From NCBI GenBank assembly GCA_036768485.1, contig JAVLUZ010000330.1:62001-126000 (forward strand): 64,000 nucleotides of DNA, given 5' to 3'. Source of the stretch: Mermis nigrescens (lineage: Eukaryota > Nematoda > Enoplea > Mermithida > Mermithidae). The notes under the pieces are model-generated. The model saw only the letters and a list, made by a program, of their open reading frames with translations. It ran no database searches and was not told where the DNA came from. Below, one piece after another: positions 17,377 through 29,885 of the stretch; position 1 is the stretch's first letter, and every line of letters begins with the position of its first letter. Position numbers and translations under genes: made by a program.

Positions 17377-17912
17377 GAGGGAGTATTACTCCCCTGAGCT
17401 CTAAAAAACTGATAGCTTTACAGCCATTTTGACCGAATAATCATAGATATATTTCATTTTTGGGCTCAGAAAATTAGCTATTAGGCACAGTAAACTAGCT
17501 ATATAGCCTTTTTGGACTTGGAAAAATACCGTATGTACTCAGAAATGCCATATAGTTGTCTTTCCAGAGTTTCAAAAGGATATATAGCATGACACCAAAA
17601 AGTGATAAATGGCTATTTTTAACCCAAAAAGGTTATTAGCTATGTTTATGAATCCAAAAAGGTTGTATAGCTAGTTTCCTGAACACAAAGAGGCTGTATA
17701 GCTAATTTTCTGAGCCCACAAAGGCTATATAATCGTTTTACGCTATCTAACAATTTTTGGTTTTCGCCACCCTCTGAAAGTCTGATCTTGCGCACCTATA
17801 CCCACATACCACCTCAATAGTCGCAGTCTCTTTTAGCGTTGGCCTAAGGATGTTGATAAGACTAAGAGAATCAAAGATAAAAACAAATGAAACTGACCCA
17901 CATACTCGTACT

Positions 17913-18103
17913 CAGTGGCGGATCCAGGATTCTCCTTAGGGGGGTGGTACCCCTAAGGGGGCGGAACCCTGACTTGGGCGGAAAAATTAGCCACTTTAAC
18001 CCGAAAATCGCTAAAAATCGCTCAAAAATCCTTAATTTTGCGCACTACTTTGGGCCAATGGGTGGGCGGCCGCCCCCCGGCCCCCTCCCTAAATCCGCCC
18101 CTG
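17913..18103. mobile_element. 191-bp hAT-like MITE
   Basis: Ends CAGTGGCGGATCCAGG and AAATCCGCCCCTG, a terminal word seen in many hAT MITEs. Flanked by CTCGTACT and CTCGTACA (7 of 8 identical). GC-rich, no coding. Confidence 0.82.
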
Positions 18104-18111
18104 CTCGTACA

Positions 18112-18786
18112 TAAATCAGACAAAACTATACTATTATTCATATGAAGGTGGACAATTCGGCGCCGCCAGTTCGACGCCACATGACTTTACAGGACTTTTA
18201 CACTAAACTGACCTAATCTGCAAAAAAAGTGATTATCTATCTGGGATGCTTTACTGAAACGGGCTACAAACTGATAATACACTTTAAAATTCCACCCCCT
18301 CCCCCACCTCCCTTTGAATTCCAATGCTGTGCTGTGCATGTCTGGTTCTAGACCATATTCGTATCCACATGTAGCAATCAGTCACCGACCAAACAAAAAA
18401 GTACATAATAATGAACCACCCAATAGATCCCGTTATTAATCAGATAACCAACCATTCAAACAAGCAGCCGTCCGCATGAGAAACAAATATTACCAGTATA
18501 TAACGAAATTAAATCACTATTCGAATTTGATGCATGACTTTTTTATTGGTGCCAGCGATAGAAATTGACCGTTCAAAATTCCTAAAAGTGATTTTTCTCA
18601 GATACACTAACATATGGAATATTTTACCGGACACTGTTGTTTCATCTCCTTTTGGAAGATTTCAAAACGAGATTAGCTAACATTGATTTAAATACATTTT
18701 TGAAGAGCAAACCTAATTCGTCATGATTACCGTGACCATAACAATCATACCTGGGCAATGGCCGGTATCTCGTTGATAGCGGGAGC
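18112..18786. other. Unannotated stretch
   Basis: Nothing recognisable. I looked here for a third exon of the PC-esterase-like gene on the minus strand and found none. Confidence 0.3.
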
Positions 18787-19085
18787 CAGTTTTTTTTGTA
18801 CAAGGTCCGTTTTTACATGTACAAGGATGGTCCCCAAAAGTCTTTGTACATTTTGTACATGCAAATTTTTGTGGACTATTATATATTACGGTAGCGATTT
18901 TAGTGTGGTAAAACAGAGTTTTTCGACCTTTGGTAGTGTATTTTCGCGAATTTCTGGGTCTCTGAGGATAAAAATCACTAAAAATCGTCTTAAAACGGCG
19001 CTACGCGCCGGATTAGTTGACATTTTTCCTTTTGAAATGCAATTTCTGCCATAAAAAAGATATATAGAACACACAATTACTTATT
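18787..19085. repeat. hAT-like repeat copy, one end kept
   Basis: Begins CAGTTTTTTTTGTACAAGG and continues into the TAGTGTGGTAAAAC / AAATCGTCTTAAAACGGCGC body also seen at 1-60 and 22700-22870. Confidence 0.55.
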
Positions 19086-19617
19086 TCGGTTGATACCGGG
19101 TTGAACCGGGTTCAATTCATGGTCCAGGTGTGGTAACAATGTACTTTTATCATTTCTGTTAATTCCTTTTATGTACATGTAATCATTACTTCGCATTTTC
19201 ACGACAATAATCTTTTTTTCTTCTAGTGCTTAAACACACAAAGCATGGGAATCCTGGGAATTTTGCAGATCAAAACAATGAATACGCATGAAAAACATCA
19301 TTTTTAGCGTTTCTGGTGATGCTTTACCTTTCCAGACGTAAAAACGTAAAAAAGTGCCGAAAAAAATATTTTAAAATATTCGAATAAAATTAAACAACAT
19401 ATGTACAGTCAAAAAAATAAGTACATGGCGCAGAAAATATGACACTTTTGAGCAAACAGATTGCTAAAAAAGCTTAAAACAGCATCTTTTTTACAATTTT
19501 TCTGAAAACTCGCAGGTTCTATAGGAGTGGAAAAATTGGGGGCGGGTGAAAAGCTTTCTGGGGGATAAAAAACCCATCTCCACGTATAATCATCACCATT
19601 ATACTGAGTAAACTTAC

Positions 19618-20274
19618 TTTAGCTTTCAGATCAAGTCTTTCGAGTAAATTCTCATTATGTATCAGCTGAACCAGATCCTTGTACATTCCTCGGTACACTG
19701 AACAAGAATGACAAGTAGGTATGTACTTAAAAATATTTTAAGCAAAGTGGAAAATGAATCACAAAAACAATTAGATTAACATTAGACATTAATTAGATAG
19801 AGATGATGCCTCACGTTAAGATGCTGAGTGGGCCAAACAAATCAACTTCAGATTTCTCACAACTTATTGGCTAGGTCATTTACAACAAAAAATAAATTAG
19901 GGTTAGATATGAAAAATACATGTATGTCTGACTCAATAGCAGCTACATATGTTACCTATTAGAAATATATTGTAGATCACACAAAGAAGCACAGAAAGAG
20001 TGAAGACTAGCGACAAGTCAAATTTAAATTCAGCCATCCGCTCTACAAAACTTGGTTATATATTTTCAATTGCATCTTACGGGCGCAAATATTCAAAAGA
20101 GTCATCCGTCAGTCATCACTCACCAATTGTCCTTCAAAGCTAAGATTACAGATTAAAAAGAAATAAAGCGTTCACTATGCAAAAAATTTGCCTAATACCT
20201 GAATCTCCAACGATTACAATTTTTTTATTTTTTAGCAGCTGTCGTACGTCTTCACTAAGGAACAAATTAGCCAT
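19618..20274 (-). CDS. First two coding exons of a host PC-esterase-domain (PCED1-like) gene
   Basis: Minus strand. Exon 1 is 20274-20199 and encodes MANLFLSEDVRQLL plus KNKKIVIVGDS, ending one base into a codon at a CAG|GTATTA donor. Exon 2 is 19697-19618, follows a pyrimidine-rich TTGTTCAG acceptor, completes a Val codon and encodes YRGMYKDLVQLIHNENLLER plus LDLKAK before a GTAAGT donor (phase 0). The intron is 501 bp, GT-AG. The GDS block is the catalytic-serine motif (block I) of SGNH/PC-esterases, and GDS-x-x-R-x-x-YKDLV is characteristic of PCED1/FAM113 proteins. Family function is poorly known (acyl-ester hydrolase fold). Further exons should lie at lower coordinates; I could not find them, so the Polinton and other repeats probably sit in the long second intron, or the gene is truncated. 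Confidence 0.85.
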
Positions 20275-20983
20275 GATTTGCCGCTTCAAGTGCGAATCGT
20301 AATAGACTATCTCCAACTACGTTCTCTCGTTCATTAATCAATAAAATGTACAATTAAATAAAGGATAGAATAAAAACCCTGCGCTTACACCTGCAGAAAT
20401 ATTACGCACAAATATGAAAAAAAGGTTTCGAAAATTTTAATAAAAGGTCTTCTTTCCCTCCGATTTGCAATTTTCCAATAAACAATTTCGAGAAAGTCAT
20501 GGTTTGAGCGTTTTTAGCAATCTTCTAGTTCAAAAATGCCAGTTCTTCGACCGAACAATCATTTTTTGATCATATTTTGCTTAACTCCACTAAAGTAATC
20601 CTAAATATTTTTTTATTTCTATCGCCTATGATAAAAGAGCATCGCCAGAAACGCAAAAAAATCAGATTTTTGTCGCATCGTTTTTGTGCCCAGAAAAAGT
20701 ACTTTAGAAAATTGTTCTGGTATCACCCTCCTGCCCCCAGAATTTCCAGGTTGAATGTATGGCGTTGCCTCTGTCCGACCTTTCAACAAAAATTATTAAA
20801 CCTCCCCCCTCGCCCCTACATACACAAGTACATGTGTGCTGCATGGCCATACTATAAAAAACATTTCTACAGATTACACTGAGACATTCTTAAATTAAAT
20901 TCTTACCTATTATTTCCACACGTCTTTTTAGATGGATTAGGAAGGGTTTTGTTTAGCTCCAAGAATGGCTACTGACCATACAT

Positions 20984-21180
20984 GTAAGAGGAGGGATGGG
21001 GGATCCCCCTCCCAATATTGGACGTCCCCCCATCCCTCAGAGCCAGAAAATTATTGACCCCCATTTTTGGAAAAAGATCAAATTATTTGGCCGTTTTCAG
21101 GCGTTTTTTGGTCATTTCTAGCCAAAAATTGAAGGCCATTTACTCCCTACTCCAAACATGGACGGGAACCATATAGTGCT
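20984..21180. repeat. Interspersed repeat, G/C-run family
   Basis: The words GGACGTCC(C)CCCATCCC and GCCAGAAAATT...TTGACCCCC recur at 29229-29420 and, inverted, at 26365-26590. No ends with a clear duplication found. Confidence 0.5.
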
Positions 21181-21690
21181 GGCCTCTAAAAAAACCCAGT
21201 CGATTTGTAACCTAAAAAAACCATCCCTTTTTTCCATAACCAAAAGGAGATGACTGATATTATACTGGCGAACAAGCTATGCCGTGAGGATTACAACAGA
21301 CCCCCAATCTCTTTCCGGATCATTCAGAAACTTGCGATATAAATTTGTCGAAAAGTTCCTAAAATTGCCGTTTTAATGATTTTTTAAAGCATTTTAGTCC
21401 TGTCATCCACATGGCTACAGTATACCTTCAAAGTCAAAGCTAAAAAACCAGTTGTAACCTAAAAAAACCAGCGCCTATTTTTACAAAACTTAGCAGGAAT
21501 GTGCCTCGTAGCAACTTACATGATGCCTGATATTTATTTTTCACAAAAAATAGAAATCACCCCAAAAACTACCAAAAGTTCGATTGTAACATTAAAAAAC
21601 CACTGTAATCTAAAAAAAGACCAATGCTTAGTGTACATTGCCATGGCAACGAAATTACTATTCATCAAGTTGCATAATTTTGCAATGATT
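21180..21690. repeat. Degenerate repeated word region
   Basis: At least four copies of AACCTAAAAAAACCA-type words (for example near 21205, 21455 and 21585). No gene supported. Confidence 0.4.
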
Positions 21691-21698
21691 TCTTGCAG

Positions 21699-21823
21699 AG
21701 GATGTAGAAAAGACTTACCTAGAGTTGTTTTTATTACTTGAAGACTATATTTGTGAAATTTATAGACCTTTTAATAAAATTCAGAAAAAAATTATTGATT
21801 TTTATATAAATGTGATAAAATGA
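21699..21823 (+). CDS. Possible 3'-terminal exon of an unknown host gene
   Basis: Follows a strong acceptor (TGATTTCTTGCAG, ending 21698). One frame is open for 40 codons to TGA at 21821 and looks protein-like: VEKTYLELFLLLEDYICEIY and later NKIQKKIIDFYIN. I recognise no family and found no upstream exon, so it may be chance in AT-rich DNA. Confidence 0.25.
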
Positions 21824-22520
21824 ACAGAAATATAGTGAAAAATGTTTTTTTTTCAAAAATTATGATCATGTTAGGTCAACTAACTATCTTACGCTGCAAA
21901 CCAAGAAATTCCTTCAATATTTTGGTGGTGGTTTTTTTATTTCCCGTGGTTTTTTATTACTTCCTAAATGGAATTTGCTGATTTTTTTTTAGTTTTGACT
22001 TAGATCTTTTTCTCCAAGACTAAAGGGTTCTATCAAATCAACTAAGTGGCGAAAGATGGAGCATCGACAGGACATTGCTCTGATTATATAAGTTTCTAGT
22101 TTGGGGTGCTTGCACAATGAATATATGCAAAAAACATGAAACGTGGTTCTTTTCTCAGAGGCCAAGACTATACATGATCTTGCGGGATTTGGGGAAAAAG
22201 ACTTTCACCCCCACCCCCACTCCAAAATTTTTCCCCTTCGAAAAAAATTTTTTCAGTCCCTCCCCAAGATTGGCGATTTTCTTAAACTTATCAAAAATTT
22301 CCTAAAAATTTCTAGAAAACATACTTTTAAGAATTACTCATGTTTCTATTATATTTTATTCAATTTGTTCCGACTTTTTTGATTTTTTCGGAATTTTTTT
22401 TGTTTTTATGCTCCAGAAAGATAGATTATCTCAGAAACGCTGAAAAACGATGTTTTTGACGTCGTACCTACCATTTTTGGACCCAAGAAAGGCACTCCCC
22501 CAAATTCCCATGCTGTGCAT

Positions 22521-23180
22521 CAGTGTTTCTTTTTGTACTCGGCAATGATTTTTCCCGATGTAAAAAGACTTTTTGTGACCATCTTTGCACATTTACAAAG
22601 ATTTCTGGGGAGACAAAAATTGCAAAAAATATCTGAAGTTCGCAAAAATTTTTGGCGCTTCGCACCGAAATGAGTAATTATTTGTCCTACATATCTTTAA
22701 AATGGCAGAATTTGCATTTAGAATAGAAAAATGTCGAAATTTTCGGCGCTTTGCGCCGTTTTAAGACAAGTTTTAGTAATTTTTGGCGTCAGAAAACCAG
22801 AAATTAGCTAAAATACACTACCAAAAGTCGAACAACTGTTTTTACCACACTAAAATCGCTACTGTACCATATAATAGTACCCAAAATTTCTGTGTACAAA
22901 ATGTACAAAGATTTTTGGGAAGACAAAAACTGTAAAAAGGTATAAAATTCCCAAGAATTTTCCAGAAACGAGTAATTATTTGTTCTACATATCTTTAAGA
23001 TGGCAGAATTTGCAAAATTAGAAAAATTTCAAATTTTTCAGCGCTTCGCGCCGTTTTGAGACAATTTTCAGTAATTTTTGGCGTTGGAAAGCCAGAAATT
23101 AGCTAAAATACACTACCAAAGATCGAAAATCCTGTTTTACCACAGTAAAATCGCTACCTACTGTACTATAGTGCTGTACT
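22521..23180. repeat. hAT-like repeat with a tandemly doubled body
   Basis: Starts CAGTGTTTCTTTTTGTACTC. The body unit (GAGTAATTATTTGTYCTACATATC through CTACCAAAGATCGAA) occurs twice, at about 22600-22880 and 22920-23160, each with a GCGCCGTTTTGAGAC-type GC patch. Confidence 0.55.
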
Positions 23181-23448
23181 CTAAAGAAAACCCACTTTTT
23201 CCTTTTTCATGTGTAGTTCCTGCAGCTTGCAATATTATGTCGGTTGCAAGTATGCATTTATTGTGGCTATATCTCATCTACATGACCATATAGTGATCCT
23301 AACAATCTCTTGCTGTTCTTTAAAAAATTGAAAAATTGAGAATTTGAAAAAACCCATATTTCCCTAATAAAAAAACCCATGTCCTAAATGAAACCCACTT
23401 TCAAAAATTCACTCTAGAATCACAATTTTTGATTTTTATGCAGCAAAG

Positions 23449-24277
23449 TAGAGCTGTGCCGGGGCCGCCTTTTTTGCTGGGGCCGGGGCCGGGGCCTAGG
23501 CCCCGGTGCCGGGGCCTGGGCCGGGGCCTGGCCGGGGCCAATAATAGCGTGCTTTACCATGCTTATAGTATGACCCTGCCTGCCCTACCCCTTATATGTA
23601 CCTATGCATATATTCTTGCTTGTAGATATGCACGTCAAGCGTTAATATTTGTTGGGATTACAAGATATAACAGAACATGGGCATTAGGGGATCTAGACCC
23701 CCAGAATTCTTATTCTCTCCCCCCCCCAAAAAAATCCGCTAGACCCCCCAGAATTTGATTTTCAGAATTTTTTTCTGTTTTTCTGCGATTTTTTGATGCT
23801 AATGGATAGCTCTCATTGAGAAACGCGAGAAAACTGTGTTTTTTCGCTCTACCATATATTATCAGGCACTTTTTGACTTTGAAAAATTTTGGACCCCCTA
23901 GAATTTTTGAGCTGCCCGTGTATGGATTTAAAACCTCTGACTTGGATGCGTTTCTCAATGTGCTTTACTTTGCACTTTTTTTAGGCTTATTATTCTATTT
24001 GTTCTGATAGACGTAGCTGTCTGCTACCAAGCAAGCTGGAAATGCTCGTCTATATGAATTGCAATTTAAAATATGTCAATTTTGATTAACTAGAAGTTTG
24101 CACAAATCTGACATAGTGAAATAAAGATTTGAATTAGCAAGATCTGTGGTTTGCTTGAAATTGAGTTTGAAGGTAAATCTGCCCAAAACATCAAGTTTCT
24201 ATATTATAATTGACTATAAAATTGGCCCCGGCCCCAGTGCCGGGGTCGGGGCCAGGCCTGGCCCCGGCACAGCTCTA
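23449..24277 (+). mobile_element. 829-bp non-autonomous hAT element, copy 1
   Basis: TAGAGCTGTGCCGGGGCC...GGCCCCGGCACAGCTCTA with perfect 8-bp duplications CAGCAAAG (23441-23448, 24278-24285). The ends are extremely GC-rich (repeats of GGGGCC), the middle AT-rich. A degraded relative of the CACACCTGGGC MITE is embedded at about 23685-23935. The same element lies inverted at 25380-26247. Confidence 0.9.
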
Positions 24278-25379
24278 CAGCAAAGTTATGTTTTAAAGTC
24301 AGGGCAGTCTATTATTTCATTCTGCAAATGTTTTTCGGCGGTTATGGTAGGTGAAATAATCAATATGCCGATTTTCGAAATTTACATGCAAATCTCGTAT
24401 TAACACAGCCAAATTTTCAGTCAGTTCAGGTTTAAAAGTTTATTCATCATCCTAACATTCCGAAATCTTGAAAAAAGGAAAACAGATCACTTCAACGATC
24501 AAAAATCCTGCAAATCTGCTACCAAGTACTGCGGATTTCTTCATAAATCGGCATCAGAATCAAAACCGCATTTCTGTCCACTGGATTGTTTGGAATTGGG
24601 CCAAAAAATGTCGTTGGAAAACACAAACTCCAGGGGAGCACTTGGCTTTGTAATAAATCTTAAATATTTGTGCAAACGATTTTTGGATTTTTTGCCTTTT
24701 TTGCAAGGTGGGTTTTTTTAGGAAAAAAGGGTTTTTTAGGTACCTACAAAAAAATTCTCTCTGGATTTTCCAGACCCCAAGTATTCAGATGTTGTAAAAA
24801 TTAATACAGTAAGGTGCAGAAGGTTGCAAAGCATATTACCAGCGATTTCAAACCAAATTTGAGTTGCGTTTTATAGGTCCAATGTGGGTTTTTTTAGCTC
24901 CCACTCCGAAGGAATACTGTAGATCACAAGTTGAAGGTATTACCAGTGATTGGACCGAGGCCTCGGCCTCGGACTCGGCCTCGGCAAGCCTTGGCGTTTT
25001 TTGGAGCCTCGGCCTCGGCGCCGAGGGCGAAGCTGAAAAGTGCCGAGGCGCCGAGGGTTAAAATCAAATTTGAATAAGTTTAATATGTCCGTTGAATATT
25101 AACTATTTAGAATGCATCTGCAGTACAAAGGCTATTTTTTACCTATAGACTTTTCTTGTGGTTTTAGTCGCCACAAAGTTAAATACCGCAAAAGGCCAAT
25201 TTATTATTCATGTGATGACTAAGTTTTAATTCTCATGCTTACTACATGGATCGGAAACACACATTCCCGAAGGGAGGGGTGAGGGAGGTTTATTACCCCC
25301 TCTCAGGGTACAAGACTCAAGTCACTGTCAGACGATTTTTGGTGAAAATCTTTTGAATATTTTTGAACCTAATTTTTAC

Positions 25380-26247
25380 TAGAGCTGTGCCGGGGCCAGG
25401 CCCCGGCCCCGGCCCCGGTGCCGGGGCCTAGGCTCCCGGCCCCGGGCCAGGGTCAGGCTGGCCCCGGCACCGGGGCCGGGGCCAATGTTAGAGTTGATAA
25501 TAATGTAGAAAATTGATAATGTTTTGGGCAGATTTACCTTCAAACTCAATTTCAAGCAAACCACAGAACTTGCTAATTCAAATCTTTATTTCACTATGTC
25601 AGATTGGTGCAAATTTCTAGTTAATAATCAAAATTGACATATTTTAAATTGCAATTCATATAGACGAGCATTTCCAGCTTGCTTGGTAGCAGACAGCTAC
25701 GTCTATCAGAACAAATAGAATAATAAGCCTAAAAAAGTGCAAAGTAAAGCACATTGAAAAACGCATCCAAGTCAGAGGAGTTAAATCCATACATGGGCAG
25801 CTCAAAAATTCTAGGGGGTCCAACATTTTTCAAAGTCAAAAAGTGCCTGATAATATATGGTAGAGCGAAAAAAACACCGTTTTCTCGCGTCTCTCAATGA
25901 GCTATCCATTAGCATCAAAAAACCGCAGAAAAACAAAAAATTGTGAAAATCAATTTCTGGGGGGTCTAGCGGATTTTTGGGGGGAGAATGAGAATTCAGG
26001 GGGTCTGGATCCCCCGATGCCCATGTTCTGTTATATCTTGTAATCCGAGCAAATATTAACGCTTGACGTGCATATCTACAAGCAAGAATATATGCATAGG
26101 TACATATAAGGGGTAGGGCAGGGTCGTACTATGAGTATGGTAAAGCACGCTATTATTGGCCCCGGCCAGGCCCCGGCTCCGGCACCGGGGCCTAGGCCCC
26201 AGCCCGGCCCCGGCCCCGGCAAAAAAGGCGGCCCCGGCACAGCTCTA
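25380..26247 (-). mobile_element. 868-bp non-autonomous hAT element, copy 2 (inverted)
   Basis: Same family as 23449-24277, opposite orientation, with duplication ATTTTTAC (25372-25379, 26248-26255), which fits nTnnnnAn. Nested inside the 3.45-kb element, so it is the younger of the two. Confidence 0.9.
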
Positions 26248-26739
26248 ATTTTTACTATGGCAAAAGTGCAGCTAACTATTAGAATTTCTCGAAGTGATAC
26301 ACTATTTTTGAATGTAAGCAAGAGTAAATAGACAAACTGTCACTATAAAACATGCATGTAACAGCTCAAAATTTTCGGGAGGGGCTCCTCGGCATACATG
26401 TAATGGCTAGAAATTTTGGGTGGGGGATTAGCAACTCTAATTCTATGTCAAAAATGGCAAAAGCACCTAAAATAGCCAACAAAGCGCAAATTTTCGCCAA
26501 AAAAAGTGGAGGGTGGGTCAAAATTTTCTGACGTTGGAGGGAAGGGTTAGGGGAGACGTCCAACCCTGGGTAGGTGGGGAATTACCCAAAGCCCTTCCTG
26601 TTATACATATGGTTTTCGGCCATTTTTATGGGAGAGGACGTGAATGATTACGAATTTTTGGCCAAAAATCGCAAAAACGCAGCTAAAAATGGCCAATAAA
26701 TGCAGGTTTTGCCAAAAATCAATTTCGGTCGTGCATTTT

Positions 26740-27665
26740 TTGGAGCCATTTTTATACAATGTTAAAATACTTTCTTGGAGAAAGGGATATTAATTATATC
26801 GTTTTTCAGTATTTTTTTAGGAAATTTCAAAAAATTTTCGGCGCTTCGCGCAAAATATCGCTAATATACTGTATTTAGATTGAAGCAGAGGCATTGAACA
26901 CTCAAAAATCAATTTTTGTGTAATCTAGGCATCTTTATGCAGATTTAAATATCTTTCGTATCCATTTATACTGTTTTTAAAAATTTTATGCAAAACAAGT
27001 ACCATTTAAAAACTCAGCACATTTAGCCGTTCAAAGATAAAATTGACTAATTTATCCTGATGTTGCATTGGATTTCTAAGCACAGTAGTGCTTATTACAA
27101 GATTTAATTGGCATATTACAATATCTGTAATATTTCTGATTTTGTAGTACAAGTTGTTTTAGCTTTCTCAGTCAAGTTTTATGTGTAAATTTCATCAAAA
27201 GCTCATAAAAATTTCAGCGCTTCGCGCCAAATAATCTTATGAACTATATCCAGGCCGAATTATCACATTTAGGACCACGCTTTTTTGTATTCGGCAACGA
27301 TTTTTCATAATGTACAGAGACTATTCAAACTGTCTTTGTACATGCACAAAGATTTTTGGAGAGACAAAAACTGTAAAAAGGTGTTAAATTCCCGAAAATT
27401 TTCGGCGCATCAGTAATTGTCAGTCCTATATATCTTTAAAATAGTAGAATTTGCATTTAGAATGGAAAAAATGTCAAATATTCAGAGACCCAGGAATTAG
27501 CTAAGATACGCTACCGAAGGTCGAAAACCCCTGTTTTACCACATTAAATCGCTACTGTACCATACTATAATAGTACACAAAAATTTGCATGTACAAAATG
27601 TTCAAAGACTTTTGGATACCATTTTTGTACATGTAAAAAGGTATCTTGCACAAAAAAAAACACTG
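26740..27665. repeat. Long hAT-like repeat copy
   Basis: 26740-27250 follows the interior of the 2011-2756 element word for word with changes (AAATTTCAGCGCTTCGCGCC near its end). 27250-27665 follows the 22521 type and ends CACAAAAAAAAACACTG. Confidence 0.6.
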
Positions 27666-28493
27666 TTTAGGACTGCATGCCAGTTGCAGGTCACACACTG
27701 GCAGTATGAAAAATGTGTATGTTTAAAAATATATTTATATAAAATATCTACAAAAATTTGTTTGCTCATACAAAGACACTACTTAATTTACTGGTCCCCC
27801 ATTTTGTGATTTCACCCTTCCCTCAACTCTGGACCTTGGGAAACTATGATTGGAAAGTACAGTGCAGTTCCTGTCATATTACCTACCACACCAGAATTGG
27901 ATGACTGAAAAAGCGTGTTTAAACATGCATTACTGCAAAAGCGAGCACAACAATGGCTACAGTTCTGTCTTTACTTAGCTTATTTCGTTTGTTCGTTTAT
28001 TTCTTTGACACTGTTTTCTCATTTATGTTTAGTGATAAAAGTTTTTAAGTGCTTGTTCAGCCATATTTTTTATTATATTTTCCAAGTCTTCAACGGCAAC
28101 TTGTTAAATTAAGTATGCTTTCATTCTGCTGACTTTATTCAATAAATCCTTCACACATTTAATCTACTATTATTGAAAATGACATTTGATAAAGTGTTCA
28201 ATATTACGATTATTCTCTAGCTCTTGTGCATACAAAATATTCTAAGAGCACTATTTATGGGTATAGGTATATAAGCTTGACCCTCGGCATTACCCTTGGC
28301 CTCGGCCTCGGCCTCGGCTGAGGCAAGGATTTTAAGGCGCCTCAGCCTCGGCCGAGGCCGAGGGTCCAAAAGTACCCTCGGTCCGATCACTGGGTATTAC
28401 CTCAAAATTGTATTTCTGAAAAGCCTGGCAGAAGGGCTAACATAAAATATTACAAAAATGCAGATAACCGTGTACATAAGATAAATATACGGC

Positions 28494-28855
28494 ACAGAAA
28501 ATCGCAAAAAAATCGATCAAAATCACAATTTTTTCAAACTTTTGTAAAATTTTGTTCCTGAAGAACGAGTTAGGCCTGAATGATCACAGTGTGTTTTTAA
28601 AATCATACTTGGTCTAGATAGTATGCATGCAAGAAATTATTTTCCCAGCTGCTCTACAAGCCGAGAAAATATGTCAGAAAATCGCAAAAAAATCGATCAA
28701 AATCACCATTTTTTTCAAACTTTTGTAAAATTTTGTTCCTGAAGAACGAGTTAGGCCTGAATGATCACAGTGTGTTTTTAAAATCATACTTGGCCTAGAT
28801 AGTATGCATGCAAGAAATTATTTTCCCAGCTGCTCTACAAGCCGAGAAAATATGT
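28494..28855. repeat. Exact-period tandem duplication of 180 bp
   Basis: CAGAAAATCGCAAAAAAATCG begins at about 28496 and again 180 bases later; the two units differ at only a few bases, so the duplication is recent. Confidence 0.85.
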
Positions 28856-28904
28856 GGGTTTTTTTCTAGGAAACAAATGACCTTGGGTTTTTTTAGAGGA
28901 CAGC

Positions 28905-29010
28905 CTATATATTATAGTACACAAAAATTTGCATGTACAAGATGTAGAAAGACTTTTGGGGACCATCTTTGTACATGTACAAACGGACCTCGTACACAAA
29001 AACACTGCTG
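28905..29010. repeat. Terminal fragment of the hAT-like repeat
   Basis: Runs from ATAGTACACAAAAATTTGC to CTCGTACACAAAAACACTG, the end word of the family. Confidence 0.5.
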
Positions 29011-29228
29011 TGCATGTATGCTACGAACCCCAACCAAAATTTTGAGCCGTTATGTGTATGCTACTGACAGGCATGCACCGCAGCATAAGAATTCTGGGGG
29101 AAGAAATTTCAAAATGCCTTTTTGGGCCTAAAAATGGTGGATATGCGTCAAAAACCTCATTTTCCAGCGTTGCTGACAATGGCATAAAAATAAAAAAATT
29201 TCGGAACAAAATTTAAATAACTTGAACC

Positions 29229-29420
29229 ATACATGTAACAGGGGGATGAGGCTCCCCCACCCAAAGTTGGACGTCCAGCCATCCCCCAAAGCCAGAAAAT
29301 TTTTGACCCCCAATTTTCGGAAAAAATCCAATTTTTAGGCCGTGTTTAAGCGTTTTTGGCCGAAGCTTGGAGGTAATTTACCCCCCCCTAAAAATGGCCG
29401 GGACCTGCCTAAATTTCGAG
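29229..29420. repeat. G/C-run repeat family copy
   Basis: Matches 20984-21180 (GTTGGACGTCC, GCCAGAAAATTTTTGACCCC). Confidence 0.55.
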
Positions 29421-29885
29421 CCGTTGTATGTATGACTTGAACACAGTAAAAAATGAGATGAGTGATGATAAAACGATACGCTTTTGAGCATAGGTGCACA
29501 AGGTCAGGTCGGCGGGGGTGGGGGTAAAATCTCAGAAATCCAAAACAGTAAATTTATCTTTTGCATATTTCTTATTGTTTAAATGACCAAAATGGCCAAA
29601 ATAGCCTCTGAAATAAACGTCTTTTCGTGATAATTCCGCATTGTTACAGCATTTTTAGTCCATCTTTACTGCATTATATCACTTTTAACACTACAAAGTA
29701 CAGAAATTGATCATTTTTGGCAACTTTTGGGTAACAAAGTACATAAAAAGCACTAATCCGACGCGGAGCGAAAAACATTTTGACATTTTTACTGCTTTTG
29801 ACCTCAAAAATGATGCAAAAACGTTCTGTCAGCTCAAAATCGCCTGATAGTACCTGCCTGGCTGGCCCTTAAGCGGGTGGTTATA

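Larger units (their letters stand above)
24944..28392. mobile_element. 3.45-kb hAT-like composite element with GC-rich ends
   Basis: Ends CAGTGATTGGACCGAGG and, inverted, CAGTGATCGGACCGAGG, each followed by CCTCGG repeats; perfect 8-bp duplication GGTATTAC (24936-24943, 28393-28400). It contains a complete second element (25380-26247), an inverted G/C-run repeat (26365-26590) and a long hAT-like repeat (26740-27665). No transposase recognised, so it is non-autonomous. Confidence 0.85.

Noticed and set aside
23449..23550. CpG-island-like GC block as a promoter
   Set aside because: The GC is the GGGGCC tip of a hAT element with a target duplication; the same tip is present at the other end and in the second copy.
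26076..26331. Gly/Pro/Ala-rich ORFs
   Set aside because: Translations of the GGGGCC-rich hAT tip.
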